Both the position numbers and the translations under genes were made by a program. Shown piece by piece: positions 1 to 11,638 of a stretch of 64,000 nt of DNA; within the stretch, counting starts at the first letter, position 1; each line of letters opens with the position of its first letter. The DNA is from Saururus chinensis. Taxonomy: Eukaryota > Streptophyta > Magnoliopsida > Piperales > Saururaceae. Under the pieces are notes generated by a model, which saw only the letters and a program-made list of their open reading frames with translations, ran no database searches and was not told the origin of the DNA. The stretch lies in the NCBI GenBank assembly GCA_035235625.1, contig CP141148.1, positions 28,087,057 to 28,151,056 of the forward strand, in the 5' to 3' direction.

Positions 1-470
1 ATGGAGAAGGATGTGAGTGTTAAGGAGTATATCATATTAGCAATAATATGTTTTATTGACATATCATGTTATTGTATATGTGATATGAAATATATTGCAT
101 TATCAATAATACATTTTTTGACATATCATGCTATTATATATACAATATGGAGCATATCGTATTATCAATAATATGTTTTATTGACATATAGTGTTATCAT
201 ATATGCAATATAAAACATATCATATTATAGGACATAGGCATATATCATGTTATCATTAACACGATACGACACATATCGTGTTGTTATATATGTGATATAG
301 AGCATATCGTATTATTAATAATACATTTTATTGACATATCGTGTTATCGTATATACGATATGAAACATATTGTATTATGAATAATATATTTTATATGCGA
401 TATGGAGCATATTGTATTATCAATAATATATTTTATTGACTTGTTGTATTATTGTATATGCGATATAAAG
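1..470. repeat. AT-rich minisatellite, left array
   Basis: About seven degenerate units of roughly 60 bp are seen. Each combines a GATATGGAGCATATCGTATT segment, an AATAATACATTTTATTGACA segment and an ATCGTGTTATCGTATATGC segment. The units are full of short palindromes (CATATG, GATATC-like, TATCGTATA). The same repeat returns at 60.84-61.91 kb and 62.67-62.84 kb, so it is a dispersed local satellite. No coding potential is seen. Confidence 0.8.
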
Positions 471-2008
471 TGTTGAACATGGGATAGGCGGAGCATGAGA
501 TCTTGGGTCTATTTAGTGGGAGCTATCCTCTCGTTAAAGTCTCGCGAGTCGTGCAAAGTGGATAAACCCCACCTGATTTCCTTCATATTTGTTATACTAC
601 CAAAAATCTTTTCTTTTTGCCGCGTCCAATTCCCATTTGCGACAAGTCTCCAGAGTTGTTCAATCCATTCTAAATGCAACCCTGTTTTCTAGATTGCCGA
701 AACAATCTGATTGTTGCAATCTAGCAAACACTAAAGTGACTTCTTTTGATTCTTTATTTTAAATTATGTTATTTTTGTGTTTTTTAACTAGGAACCAATT
801 TTTTGATTGAAATCGGGAGTTGGGTCGGTTCTGGTTTGTTCTCTGGGACATAGGATTGAGAAAGAGAAATTTTTTACTTTCTATCGATCATCTTCAAGTG
901 GGTGCTTTGTTTTATGTATGTTGTATGTTTTGATTTTGTTCATACAAATCCGTGTCTTCATCAATAATTAGTCACTAATAATGAGATAAGAACTTGGGTA
1001 TGGGTTCATTTATGACCTAAGGGTATATTTGTCCAAAATTAGGTCATATGGGATTAAGTGTTAAAATCTAAGGAATATAAAATATTTGTATACTACGCCA
1101 GGTAATATGAAAAAAACTCTATATTAAAATCTTAATATGTATCTTTTAGTTTATGTTGATTTAAATTTTATACTATTATATCTTCTACTCTCGAACTTAA
1201 ATTTAAACATTCTTGGTATTTGCAATAAGTTCTATCAAATGAGATTCTATATGATTATATTTTCTCTAACTTTTTTATAAGCCCCAAGTATAACACATTT
1301 CTCAATAATAAATTTTTTATATTTTTATATATATTATACATGTTCGAATTTGTATATTTCTAACGCCCTTGGAAAACCCTCGAAGAGCTCTATTTAATGA
1401 GACCCAATGTTGAGTAGTCTTGAATATGAGTATATAATGTGCTCTATGGTAGGAAGTCCTTCGGCATCATTGTCTTCGCTAACTTATAATATAATATTTA
1501 GCCTATGAGATTTTGATTTGCAGTTGTTTATTATGAGTGTAAATAGGTTAATATAAAGTTTTTGTATATAACTAATGATAATTGTGATCCTTAAAGCAAT
1601 ATAATGTAACTATAGCATGAAAGAAAGACATTTGTTTAATACATATTTATTTATAATTTATTTTATTTTATCTTATCTGATGTGTATGTGCATTCTTGCC
1701 AATAGGTATAAAGGGTATTTGGACATTGGGCAGTGGGTACTACACATACTTATGAGTGTAGTGGTAGACATAGATAAAAGGTATGTTCGTGTTTGCAGTT
1801 ACCCTCTAGGGTGGACAAAAAATTTAGTTCATGTCCATGTTCGTGTTCACATTCACCTTGGAAATAAAAAAATTACTGGACATGGATGGACAACAGGACT
1901 ATGGAGGCATGTGGGCATGCCTACATGATGTTGCTGATTTAGAAGTGACGAGAGATCTTCCATGCCTCCTCCAGTGAGCTCCTGTATTGAGTGAGATGCT
2001 TCCACAAC
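471..2008. other. Non-coding AT-rich stretch, no gene seen
   Basis: Only short chance open frames are present. Around 1720-1930 the sequence resembles the start of the hAT-like element at 30.09 kb. Both can be read as related peptides containing V-R-V, K-N-L-V and HGWT-type segments in opposite orientations, so this is probably part of a diverged repeat. A 2-bp-spaced run of short AT tracts at 1130-1350 carries no recognisable signal. Confidence 0.5.
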
Positions 2009-2535
2009 TAGAGCCAATCATGGATGTCTGACTTTCAAGCTATGTCCTAGGTGAATGTGACTAAGTTTAATTGAATTCTTTTGTCTGCTAATTTTTTAAC
2101 ATGGCCATGGACAAAGACTTCATTCAGCTATTTGTCTAAAGTTCGATTAATTTTTAAATACTATTTGCATTCTTATATAAAATATATTTTTATTTCTCCA
2201 TTATAATTCTAAAGTTTTATTTTCTTATACTCAATTTCTTAATAATTTTAATACTATCATGTTATTTCTATTTTTGAGTTATTCTTTAAAGTTAATTACT
2301 AAATATTCATTCTATCTCACATTAATAGATCTATTTAATTTTTTCAAATGAACTAATTTGTTTAATATATATAAGTAATTTACTTAAACTATAGACCCCT
2401 TCCCTAGCTACCTTAGTCATCGATACCTTTCTCGTTCTCTCCAATTATTGCAGCACTCATCCAATCACCCAAGAGGTTATGTTCGCGAACAATGGTTGTA
2501 TTTGCCCGAAAAAAAGCTTCATTCTTGGATGAAAC

Positions 2536-4661
2536 TGTAACACCCCGCTTTTCAATTACGTCTAACCAAGTTGGTTAGAGGTAATTAGTGATTTTTTTAA
2601 ATAAATTATAGACGGTTTTAACTATTGAAACCTCCTTACTTAAGTAGAGCTCGAAGAAAAGAGCATAACGAATCAAAGAACAGACGAAACGGAGGTTGAG
2701 ATCGGAAGTTATGATATTTGAGAAACATGCAATATAGGTGGGACCCACTTAGAAAGAGCATGATTTATTGCTTTAAGTGGGTTATTATCGAAGGGCTTGT
2801 CGATATGAGTCCAACGGTACCTAGAACACGCGAATCCGAATCTGGGGTAGGGAGATACGTGCATTTGAAGATTTGATTTTATAAAAAAAAAATATTAAAA
2901 ATATTAGGTGCACACGCGACTGCAGCGCGTGTAACGCATGGCCGCGATGCGTGGTCGCCGTGCGCGGTACACGTGCCCATCGCGCTACGCGTGGGTGGCG
3001 CAAAACGACAGGCTCCGCGGGCATGCCGCGAGTTTTTGTAGGTGCCGCCGCCCGAAACAGCAGCGCCGCAGTTTCTGGCAGTGCGGCGCCGCGGCTTCGG
3101 CAGCTCAGGCCTATTTATACCCCCATTTCGTTCCATTCTTCACCCAGAACTTCTCCTCCTCCGTTTCTGACCGTTCTGAGGCCGATTAAGGCCGTTCAAG
3201 ACCCGTTTTCTACTAAATCGAGTGTGCTCTACACAATGGAGTGGTCCTTTCTTCGAGTTGAAGTCTGTATAAGGAGGAAATGCCCCAAGACAAGGAGAGG
3301 TTCTGCCCATTATCTTCATGCACCGATCAACTTCGTTTTCTCTGTTTTTGGCCATCCTAGCTCCGATTTAGTCGATTTAAGAGGCGTTCTTGACTAAATC
3401 GAGTATGTTCTATGCAATGGAGGGTTCCATTTTCTAAGCTGGTGATCGTACGAAGAGGAAACACCCCAAGACAAGGAGAGGTTCTACCCGTACCGACCAA
3501 CTTTGTTTTCTCTGTTTCTAGTCATCCTAACTCCGATTTAGTAGATTCAAGAGGCGTTATTGACTAAATTGAGTATGCTCTATGTGATGGAGGGTTCCAT
3601 TTTCTGAGTTCGCGATTGTATAAGGAGGAAACGCCCCAAGACAAGGAGAGGTTCTGCCCGTTATCTTCGTGCACCTATCAACTTCGTTTTCTCTGTTTCT
3701 GGTCATCCTAACTCCGATTTAGTCGATTCAAGAGGCGTTCTTGACTAAATTGAGTATGCTCTATGCGATGGAGGGTTCCTTTTTCTGAGTTGGCAATCAT
3801 ATAAGGAGAAAATACCCCAAGACAAGGAAAGGCCTTGCCCGAACACCAGAACAAGAAAAAGAGACCCGGAGCAAAATGGGGTTCTGTCCGTAGATATCGA
3901 TACCTTACGAGACATGATGGGAGTAAGCATTCCTGATCTTCCATTTTAATTATAGAACGACATGTGGTAGTTATGATGTGTGTTATGCTATGATCTATAT
4001 GCTTGCTGTGCTATGTGCCTATATGCCATGTTGTGTGCCTATATGCCATGTTGTGTGCCTATCTGCCATGATGTGTGCTTTATATGCCATGATGTACGCT
4101 TATATGCTATGATGTGTGTGGTCTCACTCTAGGGTAGAGCGAGACGTGTAATTTGTGTTTTCGGTCTTGGCTCAGTGATAGAGCGAGACATGTATGTGTG
4201 GTTATGATCCCGCTCGGTGGTAGAGCGAGATGTATGTTTTTGGCTTATTAATTTCTGCTTGACTCCGATATATGATGAATTTTTATAAATAACCGTATAT
4301 ACATATTTTAACGTATATAAATTTGTGATATCTAATGTATGTAGTAGCCGTTAGGCAGAACTACGTTCGGATCAGATCGTGTTGGAATAATATCCAATAC
4401 GTACGTAGGCAACCAACGGCAAGGCAACATTGGCCCGATCCAAATTAATTATAAATATATGTTTTAATTCTGTTTTACACATGATGAACTATGAAGCTTC
4501 GTTGTGTGTATGCGTCTAAGTCTACATACGGGGAAGCTTTGAACTCCATAGTGCGTAGACGAACATTGTACCTCTCGCACACAGATGTTGATTCCTGGCT
4601 CAAAGAAAAGAAAATTTTCTATTAGTGATTTTGTGGGCCCGACTCGGGTCGGGTCGTTACA
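2536..4661. mobile_element. Solo LTR (2126 bp, 5-bp target duplication GAAAC)
   Basis: The element begins TGTAACACCCC and ends GGGTCGTTACA. It is flanked on both sides by GAAAC (2531-2535 and 4662-4666). TG...CA ends with a 5-bp duplication are the hallmark of an integrated LTR retrotransposon, and the lack of an internal domain makes it a solo LTR. TGTAACACCCC-type ends are common in plant Gypsy LTRs (family knowledge). A GC-rich stretch at 2905-3110 precedes a TATA-like CTATTTATACC near 3110, probably the LTR promoter. It interrupts the hAT-like element at 2009-4743. Confidence 0.85.
3180..3840. repeat. Tandem repeat of about 175-180 bp inside the solo LTR
   Basis: Four consecutive diverged units can be read, each starting near CTCCGATTTAGTCGATT (about 3181, 3361, 3531, 3712). 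Each continues through AGGCGTTCTTGACTAAAT, a GGAGGGTTCC segment and CCCCAAGACAAGGAGAGG. The last unit is truncated. Short downstream repeats (GTGTGCCTATATGCCATG at 4010-4110 and three GTAGAGCGAGA units at 4130-4235) are also part of the LTR. Confidence 0.75.
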
Positions 4662-4743
4662 GAAACACCGATGGGAAAATTATTAGCAGGCACATTCATG
4701 GACAAACCTTATCTGCTGACTATTTGGCTAAAGACTAGCCCTA

Positions 4744-5512
4744 TCCAAAGCACCAAGAAACCTTCGTCTCCTAGGAAATCAAACATGGAAAAATAATCCA
4801 TTCTCATCTCTAGTTTACAATCCCACCCTGGATATCTTCATATCCAAGAAAATGGCCCCATTGAAATTTACTTTCACACAGCTGAGACCAGCCATGGTTT
4901 CTAAGCACTTACCTTTAGGGGAGTTCCATACCTTTAGTTAGCTCAGAGAGTAGTCTTCAAGATCCTCAAAATTACACTAACACACATTAATACAAGCAGG
5001 AGTATAGGAGTCACTCCTACTTTATGTAAGCTGTTGATCCTCAAAATTAGTGATGAACACACTAATACACATTAGCACAAGTAGAATAAGATGATGTTAA
5101 CTAAAAGAAAGTCCTAAGTGGTACTCCGGGAACAACTAATAATTTCTCTTGGCCTAGGCAAGGACAACTCTATGCCATGGAACCATATGAAGGCCAAGGT
5201 TGTGGCTGTGTTAATGTGAACACATTTTGCTTTTAGGTTTTAATATAAACATATTTAGTCATTTCATGTCATATACATAGGAATAATCCATAAAGATTAC
5301 ACAACTGTACATTATATTAATTTATAAAGATTACAACATACCATTTCTTGAAAATTAAAGTGGCTAATTTGAGCTGTTGTTTTGTATTATGCTTACACAA
5401 TACATCTTTTTTTGTAGTAAAATACAATACAACATGCCAATGCATAAATATTACATTATTTTTTTATGTTTTTGATACAAAAGCAAGCCAATGAAGCATT
5501 AAAGTAAGGAAA
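4744..5512 (-). other. 3' flank and probable 3'UTR of copy A
   Basis: The stretch has no gene of its own. Segments at about 5050-5340 match the 3' side of copy C (16.97-17.26 kb) and copy D (33.75-33.94 kb), for example the GGCCTAGGCAAGGACAACTC and CATAAAGATTACACAAC segments. The duplication unit therefore extends several hundred bases past the stop codon. Confidence 0.55.
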
Positions 5513-5936
5513 CTACATATTTGCTAATAGGAGCACTAAGGAGGAGAGGACAATAGTCTCTCCATGAGATGCTTGACCTTTTGAGAAGTGCATATTGATT
5601 AGAGAATAAACAGAGCCATTTGCCTCCCTAAGCATGATTGAAGCAATAAGAGGACTAAAGGCCAAAACAATCGTTGATCCAAACTTCACAACTTTAGCAT
5701 ACATCTTAGACCCTGTTTCCTGCCGTGACACAAGAAGAAGTTTGAATTCAGATGCAATTCCGGTAATTGTTTTAGCTTTAACTTGTTTAGATAAAAAACC
5801 CATGTGTGTTGTATGAAAAAAAATGAGTTTCGTATACTTCTACAGCCTCAGCATTCTTCTTTGTACCAAATGTAAAACTAGCAACCATAACAAGAGCAAC
5901 TAGAGTAAATACAACCAGTATCACAAATAAATCCAT
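5513..5936 (-). pseudogene. Copy A of the tandem membrane-protein family, truncated
   Basis: Coding exon 1 (5838-5936) is intact. It has ATG, a hydrophobic stretch starting MDLFVILVVFTLVALVMV and ending NAEAVE, then a GTATAC donor. Compared with copies B and C, a deletion joins the intron-1 region directly to the middle of exon 3, so exon 2, intron 2 and the first codons of exon 3 are gone. The exon-3 remnant (AKVVKFGST) then departs from the family and stops at 5513. An AG at 5720-5721 (CACGGCAG) could join exon 1 in phase 0 to 5513-5719 and give a 101-residue protein lacking the conserved membrane segments, so a novel short product is not excluded. Most likely it is a decayed copy. Confidence 0.7.
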
Positions 5937-6023
5937 CTTGTTATCCTGCACAAGGAAGCAAGAAAGCCACTTAAGCAGAGCAAGACAAAATGAAATGCAA
6001 AAGCTGCGAACCAAAACAAGAAA

Positions 6024-9000
6024 TGATAATAAGAAAAAAAAAGATTTCCCTTTCCTAACGGCTTGAGTTTTTAGAAAATTTAGTTATCTTACATAGTATT
6101 AGAGCTCTAGGTTACAGGAGGTCCCTGGTTCAAGTCTCGTTGGAGGCATTTATATCGTAATTATGTTCTACGTGCTCTGTATCAAGCCCTATTACATGGC
6201 ACCCTTAACCCGAACCTGGTCTAAGGAGAAATCGGTATGCGGCGCGATGAAGTTCAAATGCGGAAGATTTAACCCAACTTTGGGTGAACACGCAATATAG
6301 TAAGCGCACAGGCCCTTTGTAAAGCCTCAAGGCTAAATAAGTTTATGCCAACAACGGCTAAGTATAGAGTGAAGTAAGAATCAAATATTTAAGTTCAACA
6401 TAACATAGATCTAAACTAAACATAACACTATAACTCCTCTTAATGAACATGGTCATTCCAATGCTCAATGTAGAGCCCATCAGAATCACTTGCATTACAC
6501 AATATGTAGCTCCAAAGCAAAATCTCAAATAAAGAGGGGTGAACTTAGCTTAGCAAGAGTTTTGTTACAGAATATAGATTTATAAAAATACTGCATGCAT
6601 TCTTAATATAATATATCCATTCTCTAAACATGTGCATCATAAGATAATTTATATTCTGTAAATATATAATCATGCCACTTACATTCCATAAACATATATT
6701 CATACCACCTATGCATCTTGATGAAAAATACATTTCATAAATACATAATTATACCACTTACACATCATGGGTTCACCTATAGTTTATAACACATACACAT
6801 CACATGTAATCATAGGAATCTCATTATAACATTAACATCCTGCATGAATTAATTCTCAATATTCATGTCTTGTGTAATCATATCTCAATATACACATTTA
6901 CCCTACATAATTGAGTGTATCAAATACATCATATCCTACATGTTCATGCAAAACTTTTTCATAACCACGTGTGTAACATAAGCATCATTATTTTTACATA
7001 ACCTGTGTTAATGAGCATTATATTCTATAGATATGTAATAATCATTAAGTGAATATCTTACAATTGAGACAATTAATTAACCCTGCTCGCCCAAGACAAT
7101 CCCTCGTGGGGAAGGTCCAAATTCTTAAAAAAAGAAAACTAGAACAGTTTGGGTAGGATCCCTAACTAGGAAAGTACCCCTTGCATACCCAAGAAAATCT
7201 TTGCGAGGAAGGTCCAAATTCCTAGAAAGGAAAACTAGAGGAGTTCTTGCTCACCTAGGATAATTCTTACAGGGAAAGTTTGAATTTCTAGAGAGGAGAA
7301 CTAGAGTAGCATGGTAAGCCAATACACATGGATATACCATCCTAGATTCTTAGGGTCTAAATAACTCATCAATTTAACTAATATAGCAAATTCTCTTATC
7401 TCAACCCGGAGAGGCAACACATCTTCAAAGGATCATAAAACGAAAACCCCCTATCCTATTGGATGTAAAACTTATTTGATGAGCCTTTGAGTGATTAATC
7501 TGGCAACTAATGACATCTAATTGCATTTAACTAATCAATCATGGCTAATCATGATTAACCTTATTTATAAATTATTTTTATGATGCATGCAATATGATAG
7601 ATAAATGAGCAAATGATAAATGAGTACAAGTATAAATAAACATACTCTAACTAGTCCATATGTACATGAAATATGGTTCATTTATATTAAATAATACCAT
7701 ATGTCTATGCCAGAGTGTACATATATAGTAGTATTCATACCTAGGCTAAAACATGTGGAACATAAATAACCTATAATCAATGTTATAAATGGAAGCATTC
7801 ATAATTTATCATGGTCATATCCTATTGGAATTATGGAGTAAATGCAAAGAAATCACCAAAATATGGATTCAAGACAAATATAACATTATGTTAAACCTAG
7901 ACAAATATAATTATTTCTATACTTAAGCTAAAACATAATTTAAATAGGGCTTACATATAATTACAGTGATATTTATAAGTAATTATAACTCATCATAGTT
8001 ATAAAGAATTAGATTTATGATAGGATAATAAGAAATAACCAAAAATTCACAAAATAGGCCAAACTCACAAACTATAGTACATCATTTTGAACACCCTGGT
8101 AGGTCATTCGAACGCCTGTTAGCTTGTTCGATTGGCCATAATATTTTACTTTTTTAGTTCGTCTTCAACTTTTCAAAATTTATACAAAAAATATTCTAAA
8201 ATTCAATATAAATTTAAAAATCACTGTAGAACATCATATAATCAAAATCTAATCCTAGAACATGATAGTTTTAATTATTTTCATGCTTAATCACAAGAAA
8301 ACATTCATAAATTATATATTTTTAACAAATCACTATTGAACCTCAAAATAAAGCAAAAACTCAAACAAAATTTACAATCATGCATTCCAATGAATAAAAT
8401 CACATAAGGTAAAATTTCATTACCTCTAAGAAGCCTTGGGATCCATGAAAGAACTTCAACTCTCAAGAAATACTATCCAAAAATATGATTTTTGTTAAAA
8501 CCTAATTAAAATTAACTAATAAACTCAAATCAACTAAAAAATAGATAGATCTAGGATATCCTTAGATTAAAAACGAAAATTACCTAATTATGGTTCTAAA
8601 TCAAAATTTAAAATAAGATTTTTAAAAGAAAAAAATCAAGAATCAAGTTAAGGAAATGAAGATAGAAGTGATTAAGACTAAAATCGAAAGATTGTGGATG
8701 ATTAGGGGAAGAAAACATACCTTAATCTAAATTTCTCCTTTGAAAAATAGGGTAGAGTACTTCTTCCCTTGTAACATAGTTATTCCTCATTTACCAAATA
8801 GGCTAAGGTTTTTCTTATATAATAAGAGTTTTGGGCTAAATAAATAAGTTGTTAGGCTGGATAATAAGTCAAAACGTCCTAAGTGGCTAATTAAGGTTAT
8901 TTTTGATTCAAAAATAAATTTAATCGCACCTAAACTCACTGGAATAAAATAATAAAAGATTAGAGGGTAAATTAGTCGTATGTCATCTAACATAGACGTG

Positions 9001-9346
9001 TGGCCACGGTGAAGTATGTGCCCATAATTAAAGAAAAATTAAGATAAAATATTATTAAATCGATAAAAATTAGATAAATCAAGGTTGACACTAAAACTTA
9101 AAAAAATAAAATTAAACCTTATAAAGTTATAATTAACTAACCATAACCCTGAAATTAAATTAAATTAGCAAATATACAAAACTACACAAATTTACACAAT
9201 TAAAAAAATAAAAATAAAATAAAATTAGAGATTTTACACTATACTTGATGGATTCTTGTATGTGAGAGGGTATTAGATTATAAAAGAAATAAATAAGATT
9301 TTTCTTTTCTAATAACTTGAGCTTTGGGAAAGTTAATTATCTTACA
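6024..9346. mobile_element. TRIM-like insertion with about 70-76 bp terminal repeats
   Basis: Two similar direct repeats bound the stretch: 6024-6093 and 9271-9346. Both contain a CTTGAG segment and end TTATCTTACA. Directly inside the left repeat is TAGTATTAGAGC, which matches 10 of 12 bases of the common plant primer-binding site TGGTATCAGAGC. A purine run GAGAGGG precedes the right repeat. No protein-coding frame is seen inside. It sits in the 5'UTR intron of copy A, which is 3489 nt here against about 162 nt in copy B. A clean target duplication was not found, so the exact ends are uncertain. A plain intron insertion of another kind is the alternative. Confidence 0.45.
7081..7320. repeat. 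Short tandem repeat inside the TRIM-like insertion
   Basis: Three diverged copies of about 80-90 bp share GGGGAAGGTCCAAATTC, TAGAAAGGAAAACTAGAG and GCTC(A)CC(C/T)AGGA segments (about 7085, 7185 and 7245). The rest of the insertion (7321-9270) is AT-rich, with nothing recognisable. Confidence 0.55.
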
Positions 9347-9434
9347 CTAACACCAAGTTGTAATAGAGCCGGGAAAGAACGAAAAAAAAAAGAAAGAGAG
9401 ATAGGATTGACAAAATTTCTTAGAACAACCGGAC

Positions 9435-9560
9435 CTTATGGGACTAGTAAGGTACATGTTATAGCCCATACACACTCTACGATTCAGAATCAGAAATAGA
9501 TGAAAAGGCAAGATAGAGTTTGATGGGGAGAGACCGGAAGCTGGCCAGCCATTTATAATG
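9435..9560 (-). promoter_or_regulatory. Promoter and 5'UTR exon of copy A
   Basis: On the minus strand a TATAAAT box lies at about 9551-9557, inside CATTATAAATGGCTGG. Copy B has TATAAATGGCTGACC at the matching place. About 100 nt downstream is a donor, CATAAG|GTCCGG, with the exon ending at 9435. It aligns with the donors of the 5'UTR introns in B, C and D. The acceptor is at 5946 (CTTGTGCAG), just before the copy A start codon, so the first exon and the coding part lie 3.5 kb apart because of the insertion between them. Confidence 0.6.
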
Positions 9561-9599
9561 GAGAGAGGGCATTGACGCGGTTGGATGGGGCTCACCTTT

Positions 9600-9945
9600 C
9601 TGACTACCCTTGATTAGCATGCCCAGCGTTTCATTTTGCCAAGAGAGTCCCCATGAAGGCCGAAGGGGCTGCAATATCAAGAAAGGACCTGGCTGAGGGA
9701 GTTGCTTAAAAAGATCATCCTTCATTTGCGTTAGTCCGCCTTGATTAGGTGGCTTTCTTTCCACTTCATGCTGAAGAAGAGTGTCGAGTCAATATGGTTT
9801 TGGGTCGTTCAGGGGGCTTGCAACTTCCCGTCCTTGCAATGCAAAGAGCTTCCTTTTGCCAATAGAGTCCAGTTTTGCAAAATCGGTGGAATTCTCTGCC
9901 AGTTGCCTCTCCTTGTTATATTGATGGTTCATTTGATATTAAAAA
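9600..9945 (-). repeat. Conserved upstream block of copy A
   Basis: This block recurs upstream of the other copies: inverted at 10.88-11.14 kb before B, at 18.54-18.86 kb before C, at 59.4-59.6 kb before F, and with no gene attached at 13.48-13.89 kb. Shared landmarks are TGGGTC(C/G)TT(A/C)(A/G)GGGGGC, CTTGCAATGCAAAGA, TTTTGCAAA and GATGGTTCATTTGATATT. It is probably promoter-proximal sequence carried along by duplication. No gene is seen in it. Confidence 0.65.
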
Positions 9946-10084
9946 TCCCACACCTATTTTCTACATTTATAGGCTTTATACTACATATAATATAGAAAAA
10001 TACAAATCTCATAAGACCCACTTTCTTTATCAATAAAAGTAGTATAAGGCCTAGTGTAAAAAGAATAGGTGTATAAATATCATT
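9946..10084. mobile_element. MITE-like inverted-repeat element, copy 1
   Basis: Terminal inverted repeats are seen: CACACCTATTTTCTACAT at the left, and at the right, reverse complemented, TGATATTTATACACCTATTC. Inner GTAGTATAAGGC and its inverse also pair. The second copy is at 13549-13686 and abuts the same host sequence (AATATCAAATGAACC), which suggests one insertion later copied with its host block. No coding capacity. Confidence 0.6.
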
Positions 10085-10879
10085 TTTTCTTACTTAAAAC
10101 TCCCTCTTAATCTTAATGGGTAATAGGTTGTGGATCCACTTACTTAAAACTCGCCAAAGCTCTCAGGTATATATTTTTTGACACTTGTGGACACGTACTA
10201 GCTCGCCAAAGCTCTTATAACAAGGCTAGTCAATATGGGTTGAACCCATACCCAGACTCAACACCTCTTCCTCATCTGCTTTTACCGCCTCAACCTCTTC
10301 CTCCGCCTTAGTTGCCTCTGGCTCTACCAGGATCAACATCCTCCATTTTTACCTCTTCTTCCTCTCTCTTTCTCATTTTTAATTCAACCATGTATCCAGT
10401 CCGACCGGCGTGTCAAAATAGATCTCGACAGCTCAACAGGGAAAGAAACTTCGGGCCTTTAAGAACTAGTGTAGTGCCAAAAAAATTGGCAGCTCCATAA
10501 TAAGGTCCATTTCCCTTTCTACTGTCATTTGTTCTTTCTTTAAAGCCCAGTGAACGCAAAATAATGATTCAAATACGTAATTAACAACCCAAAATATACA
10601 GTTAAGTGATCATACATGCCAAATTACACTTTCCAAACCATGAACCCCATGTATTCTACCAATCTTGGTTCACACCACCTTGATGTCATGTGGCGACTTA
10701 CAGTAGCACCATGCACAACCCATTCCAAGCTTCAAGAAATAACAGTCAATTTCATTAAACAAGGATAAAAGTTTGATCTATAATAAAAGAAGAAAATGCA
10801 AGAGTGGTGATATTCCTTGTGTAAATATCTTCAACTCTCATCATCTCAACTGCATTTTCTTATCCACAGAGAGCTTGTT
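10085..10879. other. Intergenic spacer between divergent copies A and B
   Basis: No gene is seen. From about 10610 to 10700 it matches 19.18-19.26 kb in inverted orientation (shared CATGAACCC, GATTGGTAGAATACAT and GACATCAAGGTGGTG on opposite strands). This extends the inverted duplication that contains B and C. Confidence 0.55.
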
Positions 10880-11140
10880 TCATGTTTGACATGCCAAGTG
10901 GGAAACATAAAAAATGCAGGAAGCTGGGAGGAAATGATGAAATTGTTACCAATTTTTTAAAATATCAAATGAACCATTACAATAGGTGGACGGGCAACAG
11001 GCAGAGACTTACCGAATTTGCAAAACGGGACTCCTTTGGCAAAGGACAGGAAGCTACAAGCCCCCTTAAGGACCCAGAATCTTTTTGACTTGACGCTCCT
11101 CTCCAGCAGCACCATGTAGTAAGAAAACAACATAATCAAG
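10880..11140 (+). repeat. Conserved upstream block of copy B
   Basis: Inverted relative to the blocks of A and C, matching the plus orientation of B. It contains AATGCAGGAAGCTGGGAGGA, AATATCAAATGAACCAT and AAGGACCCAGAATC, each found reverse complemented at 18.6-18.8 kb. Confidence 0.65.
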
Positions 11141-11265
11141 TCTGACTAATGCGGATGAAGGATGTTTTTTTATGCAACTCCTACAGGCAGGTCCTTTCTG
11201 GATGTTGCAGCCACCTCAAAGGAACTCTTTTGGCAAATAAAATTAGAAAAGCTGGGCATGTTAAC

Positions 11266-11467
11266 GAAGGATGTCCTTTCTTGCAAAGTAAACCAAAGAA
11301 GCTGAGCCCCTGCCAACTGCCTCAAACTCTTTCTCTGCGGTATAAATGGCTGACCAGCTTGCCGCCTCTCCCCATCAAATTCTACCTTGCCTTCTCTCCA
11401 TTTCTGATTCAGAATCTCACAGAGTGTGTCTGAGCTACAACATCTACTTCCTTGCCAGTCCCCAAAG
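11266..11467 (+). promoter_or_regulatory. Promoter and 5'UTR exon of copy B
   Basis: A 14-bp near-palindrome GAAGGATGTCCTTT lies at 11266-11279. The TATA box TATAAATGG is at 11341. Transcription would begin about 25-30 bp downstream, and the non-coding exon ends at 11467 with CCAAAG|GTCTAAG. The 5'UTR intron runs 11468-11629 and ends CTTGTGCAG, nine bases before the start codon. The same arrangement is found in all six copies. Confidence 0.65.
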
Positions 11468-11638
11468 GTCTAAGAAATTTTGTGAATCCTATCTCTGTTC
11501 TTTCTGGGCTCTATTACAACCTGCATCAGGGGTATTGCCATAATCATTTCTCTTTTTGGTTTCCTTTGCAGCTATGCATTTGATTTTGTTTTGCTATTAC
11601 TTAAGTGGCTTTCTTCCTTCCTTGTGCAGAACATCAAG

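Larger units (their letters stand above)
2009..4743. mobile_element. Non-autonomous hAT-like element, split by a solo LTR
   Basis: The left end reads TAGAGCCAATCATGG and the right end, reverse complemented, reads TAGGGCTAGTCTTTAGCC. A related complete copy lies at 39017-39662 (ends TAGAGCTAGTCG and TAGGGCTAGTCC), and the interior sequences match along their length. Flanks TCCACAAC (2001-2008) and TCCAAAGC (4744-4751) agree at 6 of 8 positions, fitting the 8-bp target duplication of hAT elements. Without the nested LTR the element would be about 600 bp. No transposase frame is visible. The superfamily is inferred from duplication length and terminal sequence only. Confidence 0.5.

Noticed and set aside
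2821-3397. GC-rich overlapping frames of 67-148 codons
   Set aside because: They lie inside the solo LTR, overlap on both strands, include its promoter region and tandem repeats, and resemble no protein.
4990-5050. Duplicated ACACTAATACACATTAGCACAAG string as a transposon end
   Set aside because: Two loose copies about 75 bp apart with no inverted repeat or duplication. They are probably local slippage in the 3' flank of copy A.
6094-6160. tRNA-like segment with GGTTCAAGTCTC
   Set aside because: No cloverleaf can be folded. The TAGTATTAGAGC start fits a retroelement primer-binding site better.
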